Assembly (NCBI GenBank): GCA_023393165.1 | Contig: JAEWMJ010000010.1 | Span: 1-64,000, forward strand | Reading direction: 5' to 3' | DNA: 64,000 nucleotides | From: Bacillota bacterium | Lineage (GTDB): Bacteria > Bacillota > Clostridia > Christensenellales > Christensenellaceae | Part shown: positions 35,832 to 44,263 of the stretch, piece after piece | How the letters are laid out: each line of letters starts with the position of its first letter | Numbering within the stretch: position 1 is the stretch's first letter | Translations under genes and position numbers: made by a program | The notes under the pieces: generated by a model | The model's database searches: none | What the model saw: only the letters and a program-made list of their open reading frames with translations | Told to the model about the DNA's origin: nothing

Positions 35832-36061
35832 TAGACGTAGAGAAAGTGAAAGAACTTCTGTCCGCTTCCTGCCCTTATTCGCCGGAAGAAATCAATCTGG
35901 AAAGCGACCTCATCGTAGATCTGGAATTCGATTCGTTTTGCATGATGGACATGCTCCTTGCATTCGAAAAAGAATACAACATTTCAATTCCCGACAGGGA
36001 CCTCCGCCTCTTTGTTACAGTTGCAGACATTGTGAACTATTTGGAGAAAAAAACGGCATAA
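35828..36061 (+). CDS. Stand-alone acyl carrier protein
   Basis: The 77-residue acidic four-helix protein has the phosphopantetheine attachment serine at S36 in the motif EFDSFCMMD; the usual DSL is DSF here. It overlaps the acyl ligase gene by 4 nt and is therefore translationally coupled to it. It is likely a dedicated carrier and not the housekeeping ACP, since no fatty-acid synthesis genes are near. Confidence 0.88.
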   Translation: MIDVEKVKELLSASCPYSPEEINLESDLIVDLEFDSFCMMDMLLAFEKEYNISIPDRDLRLFVTVADIVNYLEKKTA

Positions 36062-36076
36062 TAATTTCAGCTTGTG

Positions 36077-36113
36077 TTGACAACAATCCTATTCTATGAA
36101 AGAATAGGATTGT
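36077..36113. promoter_or_regulatory. Promoter overlapped by a perfect 13-bp inverted repeat
   Basis: TTGACA (36077-36082) is followed by a perfect inverted repeat, 36083-36095 with 36101-36113 around ATGAA. A 4/6 match to a -10 lies at 36100-36105, 17 nt from the -35. The palindrome could be an operator or an mRNA hairpin ahead of the gene at 36160. No T-run follows, so a terminator is less likely. Confidence 0.5.
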
Positions 36114-36159
36114 CCAGACAATGAATACGAATAAATAAAATAATAGGAGGTAGTTTCAA

Positions 36160-37053
36160 ATGAAAAAAGTATCTATCGGCAGTTGGGCCTATGTTTTTGG
36201 TGCTTTTGCTGAAAAGCCCATCCTTCTTCCCGAATTGTGCAAAGAACTCTCCAATCTGGGGTTCGACGGCATCAGCATGGGCGGATTTAAACCTCATGCG
36301 CATCCTTCTCTTTACGATACCCCCGAGAAAAGAGCGGAACTGAAAAAATTGCTTGCGGATTACAAACTGGAAGTTGCGGATTATGCGGCCGACCTTTGGA
36401 GTGTGGATTCCTTTAAGCAAAACAAAGAATGGCTTACCCTGTTTGATGAAAGCGTCCGCTTCATGACTCAAATGGGATTTAAAACCATTAGGATCGACTC
36501 GGGCACGCAGCCCATCCTTCCGGACGGCTGGAAATACGAAGACGCCAAGGATTTTGTAAAAACGCAGTTCAAAAAATGCGCGAAACGCGCGGCCGAGGAC
36601 GGTATTGAAGTCGTTTGGGAATTCGAACCCGGATTTATGATCAACGAACCCAAAAACATTCTGGAAGTGGTGACGGACGTAGGCGAGAAAAACTTTAAGG
36701 TCCTGTTCGACACCTGCCACGGATACATGAGCTCGGTGATGGGCGCGCGTCATATTGAACAAGGCTGCAAGCTTCCCGGCGGCATCCTCCAGTTTATTGA
36801 AATGCTGAAGGACAAAATCGGCCTGGTGCATGTGATCGATTCGGACGGCTCTCTGAACGACCAGGGAACAAGCACGCATAATCCTTTCGGAACGGGCAAA
36901 GTTGATTTCGACGAGGTCATTCCCGCTCTTTTAAATAAAGCAAACTATAAGGGCGACTGGTGGGCGATCGACCTGTGCGAATGGCCGGACGCCTGGAGGG
37001 TTACCGCAGAATGCAAGGCGTTTGTTGATAAATTCAATAAAAAATACTGCTGA
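36160..37053 (+). CDS. Sugar phosphate isomerase/epimerase (TIM barrel)
   Basis: The 297-residue protein belongs to the AP endonuclease-2-like xylose isomerase barrel family. Likely metal ligands lie in WEFEPGFM (E), FDTCHGYM (D/H), HVIDSDGS (H) and a late IDLCEW (E). It probably isomerises or epimerises a sugar; the substrate is unknown. GGAGGT precedes the ATG. It is a single gene with its own promoter/palindrome and terminator, separate from the large sugar locus. Confidence 0.8.
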   Translation: MKKVSIGSWAYVFGAFAEKPILLPELCKELSNLGFDGISMGGFKPHAHPSLYDTPEKRAELKKLLADYKLEVADYAADLWSVDSFKQNKEWLTLFDESVRFMTQMGFKTIRIDSGTQPILPDGWKYEDAKDFVKTQFKKCAKRAAEDGIEVVWEFEPGFMINEPKNILEVVTDVGEKNFKVLFDTCHGYMSSVMGARHIEQGCKLPGGILQFIEMLKDKIGLVHVIDSDGSLNDQGTSTHNPFGTGKVDFDEVIPALLNKANYKGDWWAIDLCEWPDAWRVTAECKAFVDKFNKKYC

Positions 37054-37087
37054 CGTTTACCTGCATCCTGATTTAAGACATAACAAG

Positions 37088-37109
37088 AACCGCTCCAAAA
37101 GAGCGGTTT
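37088..37109 (+). terminator. Terminator of the 36160 isomerase gene
   Basis: AACCGCTC pairs with GAGCGGTT around CAAAA and is followed by TTCTTTC. Its 3' flank also lies just past the stop of the minus-strand Cys-rich gene, so it may act on both strands. Confidence 0.75.
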
Positions 37110-37117
37110 CTTTCATA

Positions 37118-37270
37118 TTAATAATCGTCATCAGAATCTGTGCAGTCCATGCAATAACCGTCATTTTCGGCGTAACATGTGCTGCACATATAGGCACCAC
37201 AGTTTTTACAGTTTTTAAATTCTTTCGTGTCCATCTTTGCGCCGCAATTGTTGCAGTCTTCCATCGCCAT
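37118..37270 (-). CDS. Cys-rich zinc-ribbon-like protein, 50 aa
   Basis: A GGAGG lies 8 nt before the ATG at 37270. The 50-residue product has eight cysteines in four CxxC pairs at residues 6/9, 21/24, 29/32 and 40/43, enough for two zinc sites or iron-sulfur ligands, and ends in an acidic tail (DSDDDY). No hydrophobic segment or leader is present, so it should be cytoplasmic. It is adjacent to a MITE at its 5' side, which begins 27 nt upstream of the start codon and may carry or disrupt its promoter. No named family is claimed. Confidence 0.7.
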   Translation of the reverse strand: MAMEDCNNCGAKMDTKEFKNCKNCGAYMCSTCYAENDGYCMDCTDSDDDY

Positions 37271-37296
37271 ACAAGATTCCTCCTTTCGTTATTTGT

Positions 37297-37572
37297 TAGC
37301 CTCAGTTGACAAGGTAATAAACGGTTTGCAGCGGGCCATTCGCGCCATGGCTGTGTTAGCCTCCCTCGCCATGGGATTCGCCATGCCTTCGGTCGTCTGC
37401 CTTGCCCTGACACAAATTGCCCGGCTGGAAACTCTTCGACCCTAAGGGATAGATATTCGTTCCCGGCAAGGCCGCAGGACGAAGCTTTGCTGGTTGCAAA
37501 GCGAGGACGAGTACGCCGCCGGGAGTGGATAGATGCCCCTTAGGGCGTTTACTACTTTGTCAACTGAGGCTA
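37297..37572. mobile_element. MITE-like element, 276 bp with 27-bp terminal inverted repeats
   Basis: The left end (37297-37323) begins TAGCCTCAGTTGACAA; the right end (37546-37572) is its inverted copy with 25 of 27 positions matching. The ends are bounded by TA, as expected for an IS630/mariner-type TA target duplication. There is no transposase. The right-hand interior is itself highly structured: CCCTAAGGG..TCCCGGC near 37440 matches the inverted GCCGGGA..CCCTTAGGG near 37518-37546, with an inner GCTTTGC-tggtt-GCAAAGC hairpin. One copy only was noticed in this window. Confidence 0.8.
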
Positions 37573-37784
37573 TGGGGTATTATGGACAAAAAACCATGTT
37601 TTATTCAGTACGCGCGGCGCGGCGCGCGTCCGCCGGGCCGCGCTCTTCTGAAAAACAAGAAAAAAATGTTATACCAATCAAAGAATATGTTTGAAATACC
37701 TGCAAATACTTTATATAAAGAATTATAGGTTTGTTATTGCTATATAAAAAATTGACATCAGTTGAAAATATTTTATGTTGCCAC

Positions 37785-37813
37785 TTGACAATTTAAAAGA
37801 AAAGCACTAATAT
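37785..37813 (+). promoter_or_regulatory. Sigma-A promoter of the radical SAM gene
   Basis: TTGACA (37785-37790) and TAATAT (37808-37813) have a 17-nt spacer. The leader of about 120 nt holds a small GCGG-tttgaa-GCCGC hairpin and a GGAGG 6 nt from the start codon. Upstream, 37573-37784, is AT-rich apart from a GC-rich inverted repeat near 37615-37650, with no supported gene. Confidence 0.75.
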
Positions 37814-37942
37814 ACCTTAATAATTCCATATTTATGTTTATTATATTTATTTATATGAATATATATAATATGAAACTTAAAATACCGGCGGTTTGAAGCC
37901 GCTGCGCAATTATCTGAAAAGATCTGTTATGGAGGAAGAATT

Positions 37943-39433
37943 ATGGCTACAGTCAAACAAATTTTTCGCAACACCGGCGCAAAGGTAATGGAGAATGTCG
38001 CATTTAAACCGGCTTTTGCGTATCTGGAGAAAGACCCGGTCAAGAATTTCCCGAAACTGTTGAAATGGGCGGATACCTTCACAAAGGGCAACCAGTACAA
38101 CAAAACGGTACACACGTTTCAGAAGTGGTGGGAGGATCAAACCTGGCAGGGACAGCTGATGAAGCGCGTTCTGACCGAATCGGACGTAAATTACCTGAAA
38201 CGGTTCGTTTTGAACTTCTTCTTGAACAGCGGCGTAAAGGGCGCTCCCCTGTCCAAACAAAAATCGAAGGAAATCGGCGCCAATGTGCCCTGGGCAATCC
38301 TGATGGACCCCACTTCCGCCTGCAATTTGAAATGCATCGGATGCTGGGCGGCTGAATACGAAAAACACGATAATTTGTCATTCGAAAAAATGGACGAGAT
38401 CATTACGCAGGGTAAAGAGCTGGGCATTTATATGTACCTGTTTTCGGGCGGCGAACCGCTGGTCCGCAAAAAAGACCTCATCCGCCTTGCCGAAAAACAC
38501 AGCGACTGCGCGTTCGGCGCTTTCACCAATGCCACATTGATCGATGAAGATTTTGTACAGGATCTGCTCCGCGTCGGCAACTTCACGTTCATGATCAGCG
38601 TGGAAGGCACCAAGGAAGAAACCGACGCCCGCCGCGGCGCAGGAACGTATGACAAGATCATGCAAGCCATGGACCTGCTGAAAGGCGCAGGGATTCCGTT
38701 CGGCTATTCCGCGTGCTACCACAGCAAAAACTATAAGACAATCGCAAGCGACGAATGGAACCAGCTGATGATCGACAAGGGCTGCTTGTTCGGCTGGCTG
38801 TTCACCTATATGCCCATCGGTTCGGGCGCGGCGCTTGACCTTATGGTATCGGACGAAGAAAGAAAGTATATGTACGACTATGTCCGCAATTACCGCACGA
38901 ACAATACGCTTCCCATGTTCGTTATGGATTTCTGGAACGACGGCGAATACGTTGGCGGATGCATCGCAGGCGGCAGGCAGTATTTCCACATCAACGCCTC
39001 GGGCGACTGCGAACCCTGTGCTTTTATCCATTACGCTACGCATAACATCCATGAATGCACGCTGGTTGAGGCTTTGAAGAGCCCTCTTTTCCGCGAATAC
39101 CAGGAGGGCCAGCCCTTCTCCGACAACCTGCTCCGTCCATGCCCGCTGCTGGATAATCCCGAAGCGCTGCGCAAGATCGTAAAGAAATCGGGCGCGCACT
39201 CCACGCAGAAACTGGATCTGGAAGACGTGGATACGCTGACCGAAAAAACGATAGATGTCGCGGACCAATGGAAGATCACGGCAGACGAAATATGGGATAA
39301 TTACCACTATCCCTTCAACAAATGCATCAACCGCGCTCTGGACAAAACGGTGGACACCACCCAGACCGGCTGCGGCGGATGCAGCGGATGCAGCGGATGC
39401 GCAAGCGCGCAAAGCAGCGAACCCAGCAAATAA
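37943..39433 (+). CDS. Radical SAM enzyme with SPASM-like region and Cys-rich tail
   Basis: The 496-residue protein has the radical SAM cluster C127-x3-C131-x2-C134 (ACNLKCIGCW) followed by the SAM-binding GGEP motif (LFSGGEPLVRK). A later set of cysteines (GGCIAGG, DCEPCAF, RPCPLL) resembles a SPASM/twitch auxiliary cluster region. The N-terminal 115 residues form a helical extension. The C-terminus carries CGGCSGCSGC, four cysteines each two residues apart. It likely modifies a peptide or protein, but no partner gene is obvious except small neighbours. It has its own promoter and terminator. Confidence 0.82.
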   Translation: MATVKQIFRNTGAKVMENVAFKPAFAYLEKDPVKNFPKLLKWADTFTKGNQYNKTVHTFQKWWEDQTWQGQLMKRVLTESDVNYLKRFVLNFFLNSGVKGAPLSKQKSKEIGANVPWAILMDPTSACNLKCIGCWAAEYEKHDNLSFEKMDEIITQGKELGIYMYLFSGGEPLVRKKDLIRLAEKHSDCAFGAFTNATLIDEDFVQDLLRVGNFTFMISVEGTKEETDARRGAGTYDKIMQAMDLLKGAGIPFGYSACYHSKNYKTIASDEWNQLMIDKGCLFGWLFTYMPIGSGAALDLMVSDEERKYMYDYVRNYRTNNTLPMFVMDFWNDGEYVGGCIAGGRQYFHINASGDCEPCAFIHYATHNIHECTLVEALKSPLFREYQEGQPFSDNLLRPCPLLDNPEALRKIVKKSGAHSTQKLDLEDVDTLTEKTIDVADQWKITADEIWDNYHYPFNKCINRALDKTVDTTQTGCGGCSGCSGCASAQSSEPSK

Positions 39434-39448
39434 TACGGAATCACTTAA

Positions 39449-39479
39449 AACCGCCCCGATTAACCGGGGCGGTTTTTTT
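39449..39479 (+). terminator. Terminator of the radical SAM gene
   Basis: AACCGCCCCG pairs with CGGGGCGGTT around a 6-nt loop, followed by seven T. Confidence 0.92.
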
Positions 39480-39485
39480 GTACAG

Positions 39486-39515
39486 GCTACCTTTCTTTTA
39501 AAAAAGAAAGGTAGC
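39486..39515. repeat. T-rich palindromic repeat, copy 2
   Basis: The same core as 8842-8871 with outer arms GCTAC/GTAGC instead of GCAG/CTGC, followed by CACCAAAGAAAACC. The difference in the arms preserves pairing. Confidence 0.7.
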
Positions 39516-39589
39516 ACCAAAGAAAACCAACAATCGCTAACCAGCAACATGCCTCCCCACTTCACTATGGATTTACACTTCGGGTTAGT

Positions 39590-39720
39590 ATTATTTTTAG
39601 GTTAACCCTTGTGTTCATCTCATACTTAGTAAAAACTACGTTCCCTTCATCCGCCACTGGCGGCGGTCACTTCATTTTCTCCATAAACCGGCCCGCAGGG
39701 GCCCGGGGCCTATCTCCCCA
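39590..39720. repeat. Degenerate inverted copy of the mosaic repeat
   Basis: TTCATCTCATACTTAGT and CCGCCACTGGCGGCGGTC are the complements of modules in the 8.9-10.0 kb block. The surrounding 39434-39883 contains no gene apart from terminator and repeats, then the start region of the glycosyltransferase gene. Confidence 0.55.
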
Positions 39721-39883
39721 AGCTTTCTCCAATGATTGCCCAATAAATTTTAACGCATCGTCTGATAGTAGACTTTATTCAATATCAAAAAATCTGTTTT
39801 TCAGCAATAAGAAGTAATAGAATTTGACTAAAAAATCCCGATGAATTATACTGAATTGTACTATTTATATACGGAGAGCTAAG

Positions 39884-42202
39884 ATGGCGAACGATGAAAA
39901 AAACAATCCCGATGTAAAGCAACCGGACAACGGTTCCCTGGTAAACGGTCACGCCCCCAGGACGATCCCGACGGAAGAAGGCGTTCTTCTTAAGATCGAC
40001 TCCATTACCGAGAGAAAATCCGAACGCGGCAGCATTGTAAAAGGCTGGACGATCGACACCACGGATGCAAACGATATCGTAATCACGCTTCACACCTTTG
40101 ATCCGGCCAAATCGGTCAGCTTCCGGAACAACAAGATACGCACGGATGTGGTCGCGCTGTACAGCTATGCAGAAGACCTGCCCTTGTACACCGGGTTTGA
40201 GTTTATAACCGATCTCACCTATTTTGAGATCCGTTCCGTCACCGCAGTCAACCAGAAAAACAATTTGAGCGCCTTCGTACGGCACAGGGAATTTCCGCGG
40301 GTCACCAAGGACTTAAACCCAATCGAAAGGTTTTTCCGCACGGTATCCATGGCTTTTGAGCGCCTGCGCGCGCTGATAAAGGAAGGCAGGCTTTCTTTCA
40401 AACCCTCCAAGTGGAAGGAATACGCGGACAAGGTCCGCATCATCCGCAAAGAAACCAAAACGTTCACCTATGAAGACTGGATCGTTGAAAACGAACCCAA
40501 ACGCGAAACCTACGAGGAGCAGCGCGCGCATGTATTTGAATCCAGCCCCCTCATCAGCATCGTGACGCCCGCATACAATACGCCTCCGGAATATTTTGAC
40601 GAACTGATGGTATCCCTTCAGTCCCAGACCTACGCCAAATGGGAGCTTTGCCTGGCGGACGGCGGCAGCAACCCCGAAACGATAGATTCTTTCAAGAACT
40701 GGCAGGAGAAAGAGCCCCGGCTTAAACTGAATCTTCTTGGCGAAAACCACGGTATTGCAGGAAACACCAACGCGGCTGCCGAGCTCGCTTCCGGGGAATA
40801 TATCGCGTTTCTGGACCACGACGATATCCTGCCTCCAGACGCGCTTTTTGAAATGGTAAAAACGGTAAACGAAACGGGCGCGGATTTCATCTATTCTGAT
40901 TCGGATAATATCGACGAGGAAAAACGCCACTCCCCCTTCTTTAAACCGGATTTCGATCCGGATTTCCTGCGTGCGATCAACTATATCTGCCATTTTACGA
41001 TCATGAGCACGGAACTTTTTGATAAGGTCGGCCGGTTCCGGCTGGGCTTCGACGGTTCGCAGGATCACGACCTGTTCCTGCGCGCAACCGAACAGGCCAA
41101 AAAGATCGTCCATATCCCCAAAATACTGTACCACTGGCGGGCGCACAGCGAGTCTGTCGCCGCGAACCCCGGCTCCAAGCTGTATGCCGTGGAAGCGGGC
41201 ATAAAGGCCGTACAGGAGCATATGGACAGGATCGGGATGAAGGGAAAGTCGGAAAGCCGCGAAGGATACATTTTCAGCTACAGGATCCGCGCGGATATTA
41301 TAGGCAATCCTATGGTTTCCATCATCATCCCAAACAAGGATTCTCTGAAATACTTAAAGCAATGCATTGATTCCATCCTGGAAAAATCGACCTATTCAAA
41401 TTATGAGATCCTGATTGTGGAAAACAACAGCCAGACGGAAGATATCTTCGGGTATTACCGGGAGATCGAAAAGAATGAGAAGGTACGCATTGTCACCTGG
41501 GAAGGCGGCTTCAACTTCTCGGCCATCAATAATTTCGCCGCGGGGCACGCAAAGGGCGAGCATCTTTTGTTCCTGAACAATGATACGCAGGTGATTACGC
41601 CCGGCTGGATAGAAGAAATGCTTATGTTTTCCCAGCGCGAAGATATCGGCGGCGTGGGCGCAAAACTGTTTTTTGAGGACGATACACTGCAGCACCTGGG
41701 CGTGATCATAGGCATCATGGGGATTGCAGGCCACAGCCAATCCGGCGCAATGAGCTATTTCCCGGGATACTTCAACAATCTTGTTCTGGCGAGGGAGGTC
41801 TCCGCGGTGACCGCGGCCTGTATGATGATGCGCAGGACAGTGTTTGAGGAATTAAACGGTTTTGACGAAGGATTCGTCGTCGCGCTCAACGATATGGACC
41901 TCTGCATGAAGATCTGCCGGGCGGGATACCGGATCGTCGCCACCCCGTATGCCCAGTTGCACCATTTTGAGTCCAAGACCAGAGGTTACGAGGACACCGA
42001 CGAAAAGGTGATGCGCTACCACAGGGAAATATTCAAATTCATCGACCGGTGGGAGACCGAAATGCGCAAAGGCGACCCCTTCTACAATCCGAACCTGACC
42101 CTTGCCGGCATGGACTATGGGCTCCGGCGCAAGGACGAAATCGATTATATCGACTTTTACAAAAAATTGAAGGACAAATATATAAAAGAAGGAAAGTTAT
42201 AA
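39884..42202 (+). CDS. Large glycosyltransferase with two GT2 domains
   Basis: The 772-residue protein has an N-terminal non-catalytic part, then a GT2 domain from about residue 221 (LISIVTPAYNTPPEYF, with LDHDD and YSDSDN acidic motifs) and a second from about residue 474 (VSIIIPNKDSLKYLKQCI, with LLFLNNDTQ). Such double GT2 enzymes build rhamnose-containing or other cell-wall polysaccharides. It is probably cytoplasmic and membrane associated; no transmembrane segment is evident. GGAGAG precedes the ATG. No other polysaccharide genes are close except gtrA at 58.5 kb. Confidence 0.87.
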   Translation: MANDEKNNPDVKQPDNGSLVNGHAPRTIPTEEGVLLKIDSITERKSERGSIVKGWTIDTTDANDIVITLHTFDPAKSVSFRNNKIRTDVVALYSYAEDLPLYTGFEFITDLTYFEIRSVTAVNQKNNLSAFVRHREFPRVTKDLNPIERFFRTVSMAFERLRALIKEGRLSFKPSKWKEYADKVRIIRKETKTFTYEDWIVENEPKRETYEEQRAHVFESSPLISIVTPAYNTPPEYFDELMVSLQSQTYAKWELCLADGGSNPETIDSFKNWQEKEPRLKLNLLGENHGIAGNTNAAAELASGEYIAFLDHDDILPPDALFEMVKTVNETGADFIYSDSDNIDEEKRHSPFFKPDFDPDFLRAINYICHFTIMSTELFDKVGRFRLGFDGSQDHDLFLRATEQAKKIVHIPKILYHWRAHSESVAANPGSKLYAVEAGIKAVQEHMDRIGMKGKSESREGYIFSYRIRADIIGNPMVSIIIPNKDSLKYLKQCIDSILEKSTYSNYEILIVENNSQTEDIFGYYREIEKNEKVRIVTWEGGFNFSAINNFAAGHAKGEHLLFLNNDTQVITPGWIEEMLMFSQREDIGGVGAKLFFEDDTLQHLGVIIGIMGIAGHSQSGAMSYFPGYFNNLVLAREVSAVTAACMMMRRTVFEELNGFDEGFVVALNDMDLCMKICRAGYRIVATPYAQLHHFESKTRGYEDTDEKVMRYHREIFKFIDRWETEMRKGDPFYNPNLTLAGMDYGLRRKDEIDYIDFYKKLKDKYIKEGKL

Positions 42203-42204
42203 AA

Positions 42205-42226
42205 AAAGGCCGCATATGCGGCCTTT
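42205..42226. terminator. Palindromic terminator between convergent genes
   Basis: AAAGGCCGCA pairs with TGCGGCCTTT as a perfect 22-bp palindrome, beginning 3 nt after the glycosyltransferase stop and just before the end of the converging gene. Confidence 0.75.
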
Positions 42227-42230
42227 GCTG

Positions 42231-42956
42231 TTAAATGCCTGATTCCAGCTCTTCGTATAATTTCTGCGTTTCAGCCTCGGACCCGCAATTCAGAATGATC
42301 AGTTCATCCCCGGCATCCAGGTAGATAAACGGCGGTTTTGACGTATCGACAAAGAGCGTAAGCGCCTTTCCGTCCGATTTGAACCGGCCTTTCAGAATGG
42401 TATTCAAATCAAATCCGTTGGTTTTGATTAAATTGCCGGGCATACCGTCTTTAAGCTCCACACTTTTTACGTCCGTGAGGCTGAAAGATTCGGCGTACAT
42501 GCCCGAAACGCTCAGAACGCCGTCCGCGACGGTAAACTCCGGATTCAGGCTGCCCGTATAGAGCATAATAAAAACCGCCGCAAGGACGATCACGACAAAG
42601 ACAGCGGAACCGGTTGTGAGCGCCCTGGATCTCTTTTTTTGCTTTTCGTTGCGGTTGTACTTTTGGGATAAGGAAACCGAGATAAAACTAAACGGCATGA
42701 CGAGAAGAATCAGAATGATCCCCGCAAGATCATACTCCAGATAAAAGCAGATCCCACCTGCGGCTACGGCTCCCGCGCATGCAAACAAACAGTTCGAGAC
42801 CGTCTTTCCCATCTTTTCAACATCCACATTCCGCTGCTGTTCTTCGGTCATCATGTTAAACCCTGAAATCATCCAGTAGGTTTTTTTAAAGCGGATCATG
42901 CAGGCGCAAAGTAGCAGCAGCGCCGCGGTTGCAAGTAAAATAATAAATGCGATCAT
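42231..42956 (-). CDS. Membrane protein with DUF3784-like and PH-like regions
   Basis: The 241-residue protein has an N-terminal hydrophobic helix, two more membrane segments at about residues 53-90, another at about 115-135, then a C-terminal soluble beta-rich domain resembling bacterial PH domains. The N-terminal third (RFKKTYWMISGFNMM, then VEKMGKTVSN) matches the DUF3784 pattern. Function is unknown. GGAGG precedes the ATG. It is a single gene. Confidence 0.65.
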   Translation of the reverse strand: MIAFIILLATAALLLLCACMIRFKKTYWMISGFNMMTEEQQRNVDVEKMGKTVSNCLFACAGAVAAGGICFYLEYDLAGIILILLVMPFSFISVSLSQKYNRNEKQKKRSRALTTGSAVFVVIVLAAVFIMLYTGSLNPEFTVADGVLSVSGMYAESFSLTDVKSVELKDGMPGNLIKTNGFDLNTILKGRFKSDGKALTLFVDTSKPPFIYLDAGDELIILNCGSEAETQKLYEELESGI

Positions 42957-43226
42957 AAATCATCCTCCGGAAATAATTTTATTCTGCTTGGATAAAAATG
43001 TAAAGCTAAATATATGCCGGGGTCTTTTTTACACTTTGATAAAAGCATTTTTTCGTCTTTAAGACAAAATTATTTATCCGTTTCTCTCCCCTTGTCATGC
43101 CCATCCGACATAATATTTTATTTTTTTTATTTATATTCCCTTTCCCATCTGTTATAATATTGTTTAAAAGATTACGAATACTAATCATATTGAGCCCAAG
43201 GCTCATCAAACGAAACGAGGTTATTT

Positions 43227-44231
43227 ATGTCATTAGTGCTGATTGTTGCGCTTTTGCTTGTTTGTGCGTCAATTTTCGTAAACGGGTGGACAGACGCGCC
43301 AAACGCGATCGCAACTGTTGTTTCTACCAGAGTACTTCGTCCGCGGACAGCCGTTATAATGGCTACGATCTTTAATCTTGTAGGCATCATGTGTTTCGGC
43401 TCGGCCGTCGCAAGCACCATCGCCAATCTGGTGAACGTGGGCACGGGTGCAAATCCATTGATCGCCATATGCGCCGCCCAGTTATCCATTGTGATCTGGT
43501 CGGTATCGGCCTGGAAATTCGGCATACCCACCAGTGAAAGCCATGCGCTGATCGCCGGCCTGATGGGTTCGGGCATTGCGTACAACGGGCTCTCCGCTTT
43601 CAGGCTCCCTGAATTTGAAAAGGTGCTCTGGGGCATCGTTATCGCAACCATTGTTGGTTTTTTTGCAACTTATTTTGTTACAAAGCTGATCCGGTTTTTG
43701 TTCAAGCGCGTGAAACGCGCCAAGGCAAACCGGTTTTTTTCTAGCGGCCAGATCGTTTCCGCCGCTTTGATGGCAACCAGCCACGGCGCGCAGGACGGAC
43801 AGAAATTTATGGGCGTGTTTGTACTGGTAATGCTGCTGGCAAGCAACCAGGTGATACCCGAACAGATCAGCATTCCGCTTTGGATCATGCTTCTCTGCGC
43901 TCTGGTCATGGGCATCGGCACCTCCATAGGCGGTTACAGGATCATCAAGACGATGGGGATCGACATGGTGAAGCTGGAAAAATACCAGGGATTTTCCGCC
44001 GAGATCGTTGCATCCTTATGCATGCTGGTCACCACGGTTTCCTCGGGCATCCCGCTTTCCACCACCAACACCAAGGGCGCGGCTATGATGGGCGCGGGCG
44101 CGGCGCGGAAGTTTTCGGATGTAAACTGGGGGATCGCCAGAGAAATGGTGATCGCGTGGGTTTTGACTTTCCCGGTTTGCATGGGTCTCGGGTATGTGAT
44201 GACCAAACTTTTTATAGTCTTGTTTGGATAA
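43227..44231 (+). CDS. pit: Inorganic phosphate transporter, PiT family
   Basis: The 334-residue protein has about ten transmembrane segments and the two PiT signature repeats, NGWTDAPNAIATVVSTR near residue 20 and GTSIGGYRIIKTMG in the second half. It imports phosphate (as metal-phosphate or with cation). A small hairpin TGAGCC-caa-GGCTCA lies in the leader (43190-43205). It is followed after 32 nt by a DUF47 protein gene, the usual partner. Confidence 0.9.
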   Translation: MSLVLIVALLLVCASIFVNGWTDAPNAIATVVSTRVLRPRTAVIMATIFNLVGIMCFGSAVASTIANLVNVGTGANPLIAICAAQLSIVIWSVSAWKFGIPTSESHALIAGLMGSGIAYNGLSAFRLPEFEKVLWGIVIATIVGFFATYFVTKLIRFLFKRVKRAKANRFFSSGQIVSAALMATSHGAQDGQKFMGVFVLVMLLASNQVIPEQISIPLWIMLLCALVMGIGTSIGGYRIIKTMGIDMVKLEKYQGFSAEIVASLCMLVTTVSSGIPLSTTNTKGAAMMGAGAARKFSDVNWGIAREMVIAWVLTFPVCMGLGYVMTKLFIVLFG

Positions 44232-44263
44232 AAGTATAATTTTCTGAAAGGGATTAAATATCA

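Noticed and set aside
37525..37728. Frame of 67 codons (48 from the ATG at 37582) between the MITE and the radical SAM gene
   Set aside because: It could be a peptide substrate of the radical SAM enzyme, but the ribosome binding site is poor, Cys content is low and it starts inside or right at the MITE end.
38378..39565. 395-codon minus-strand frame
   Set aside because: It is a shadow of the radical SAM gene, whose Cys motifs and ribosome binding site are clear.
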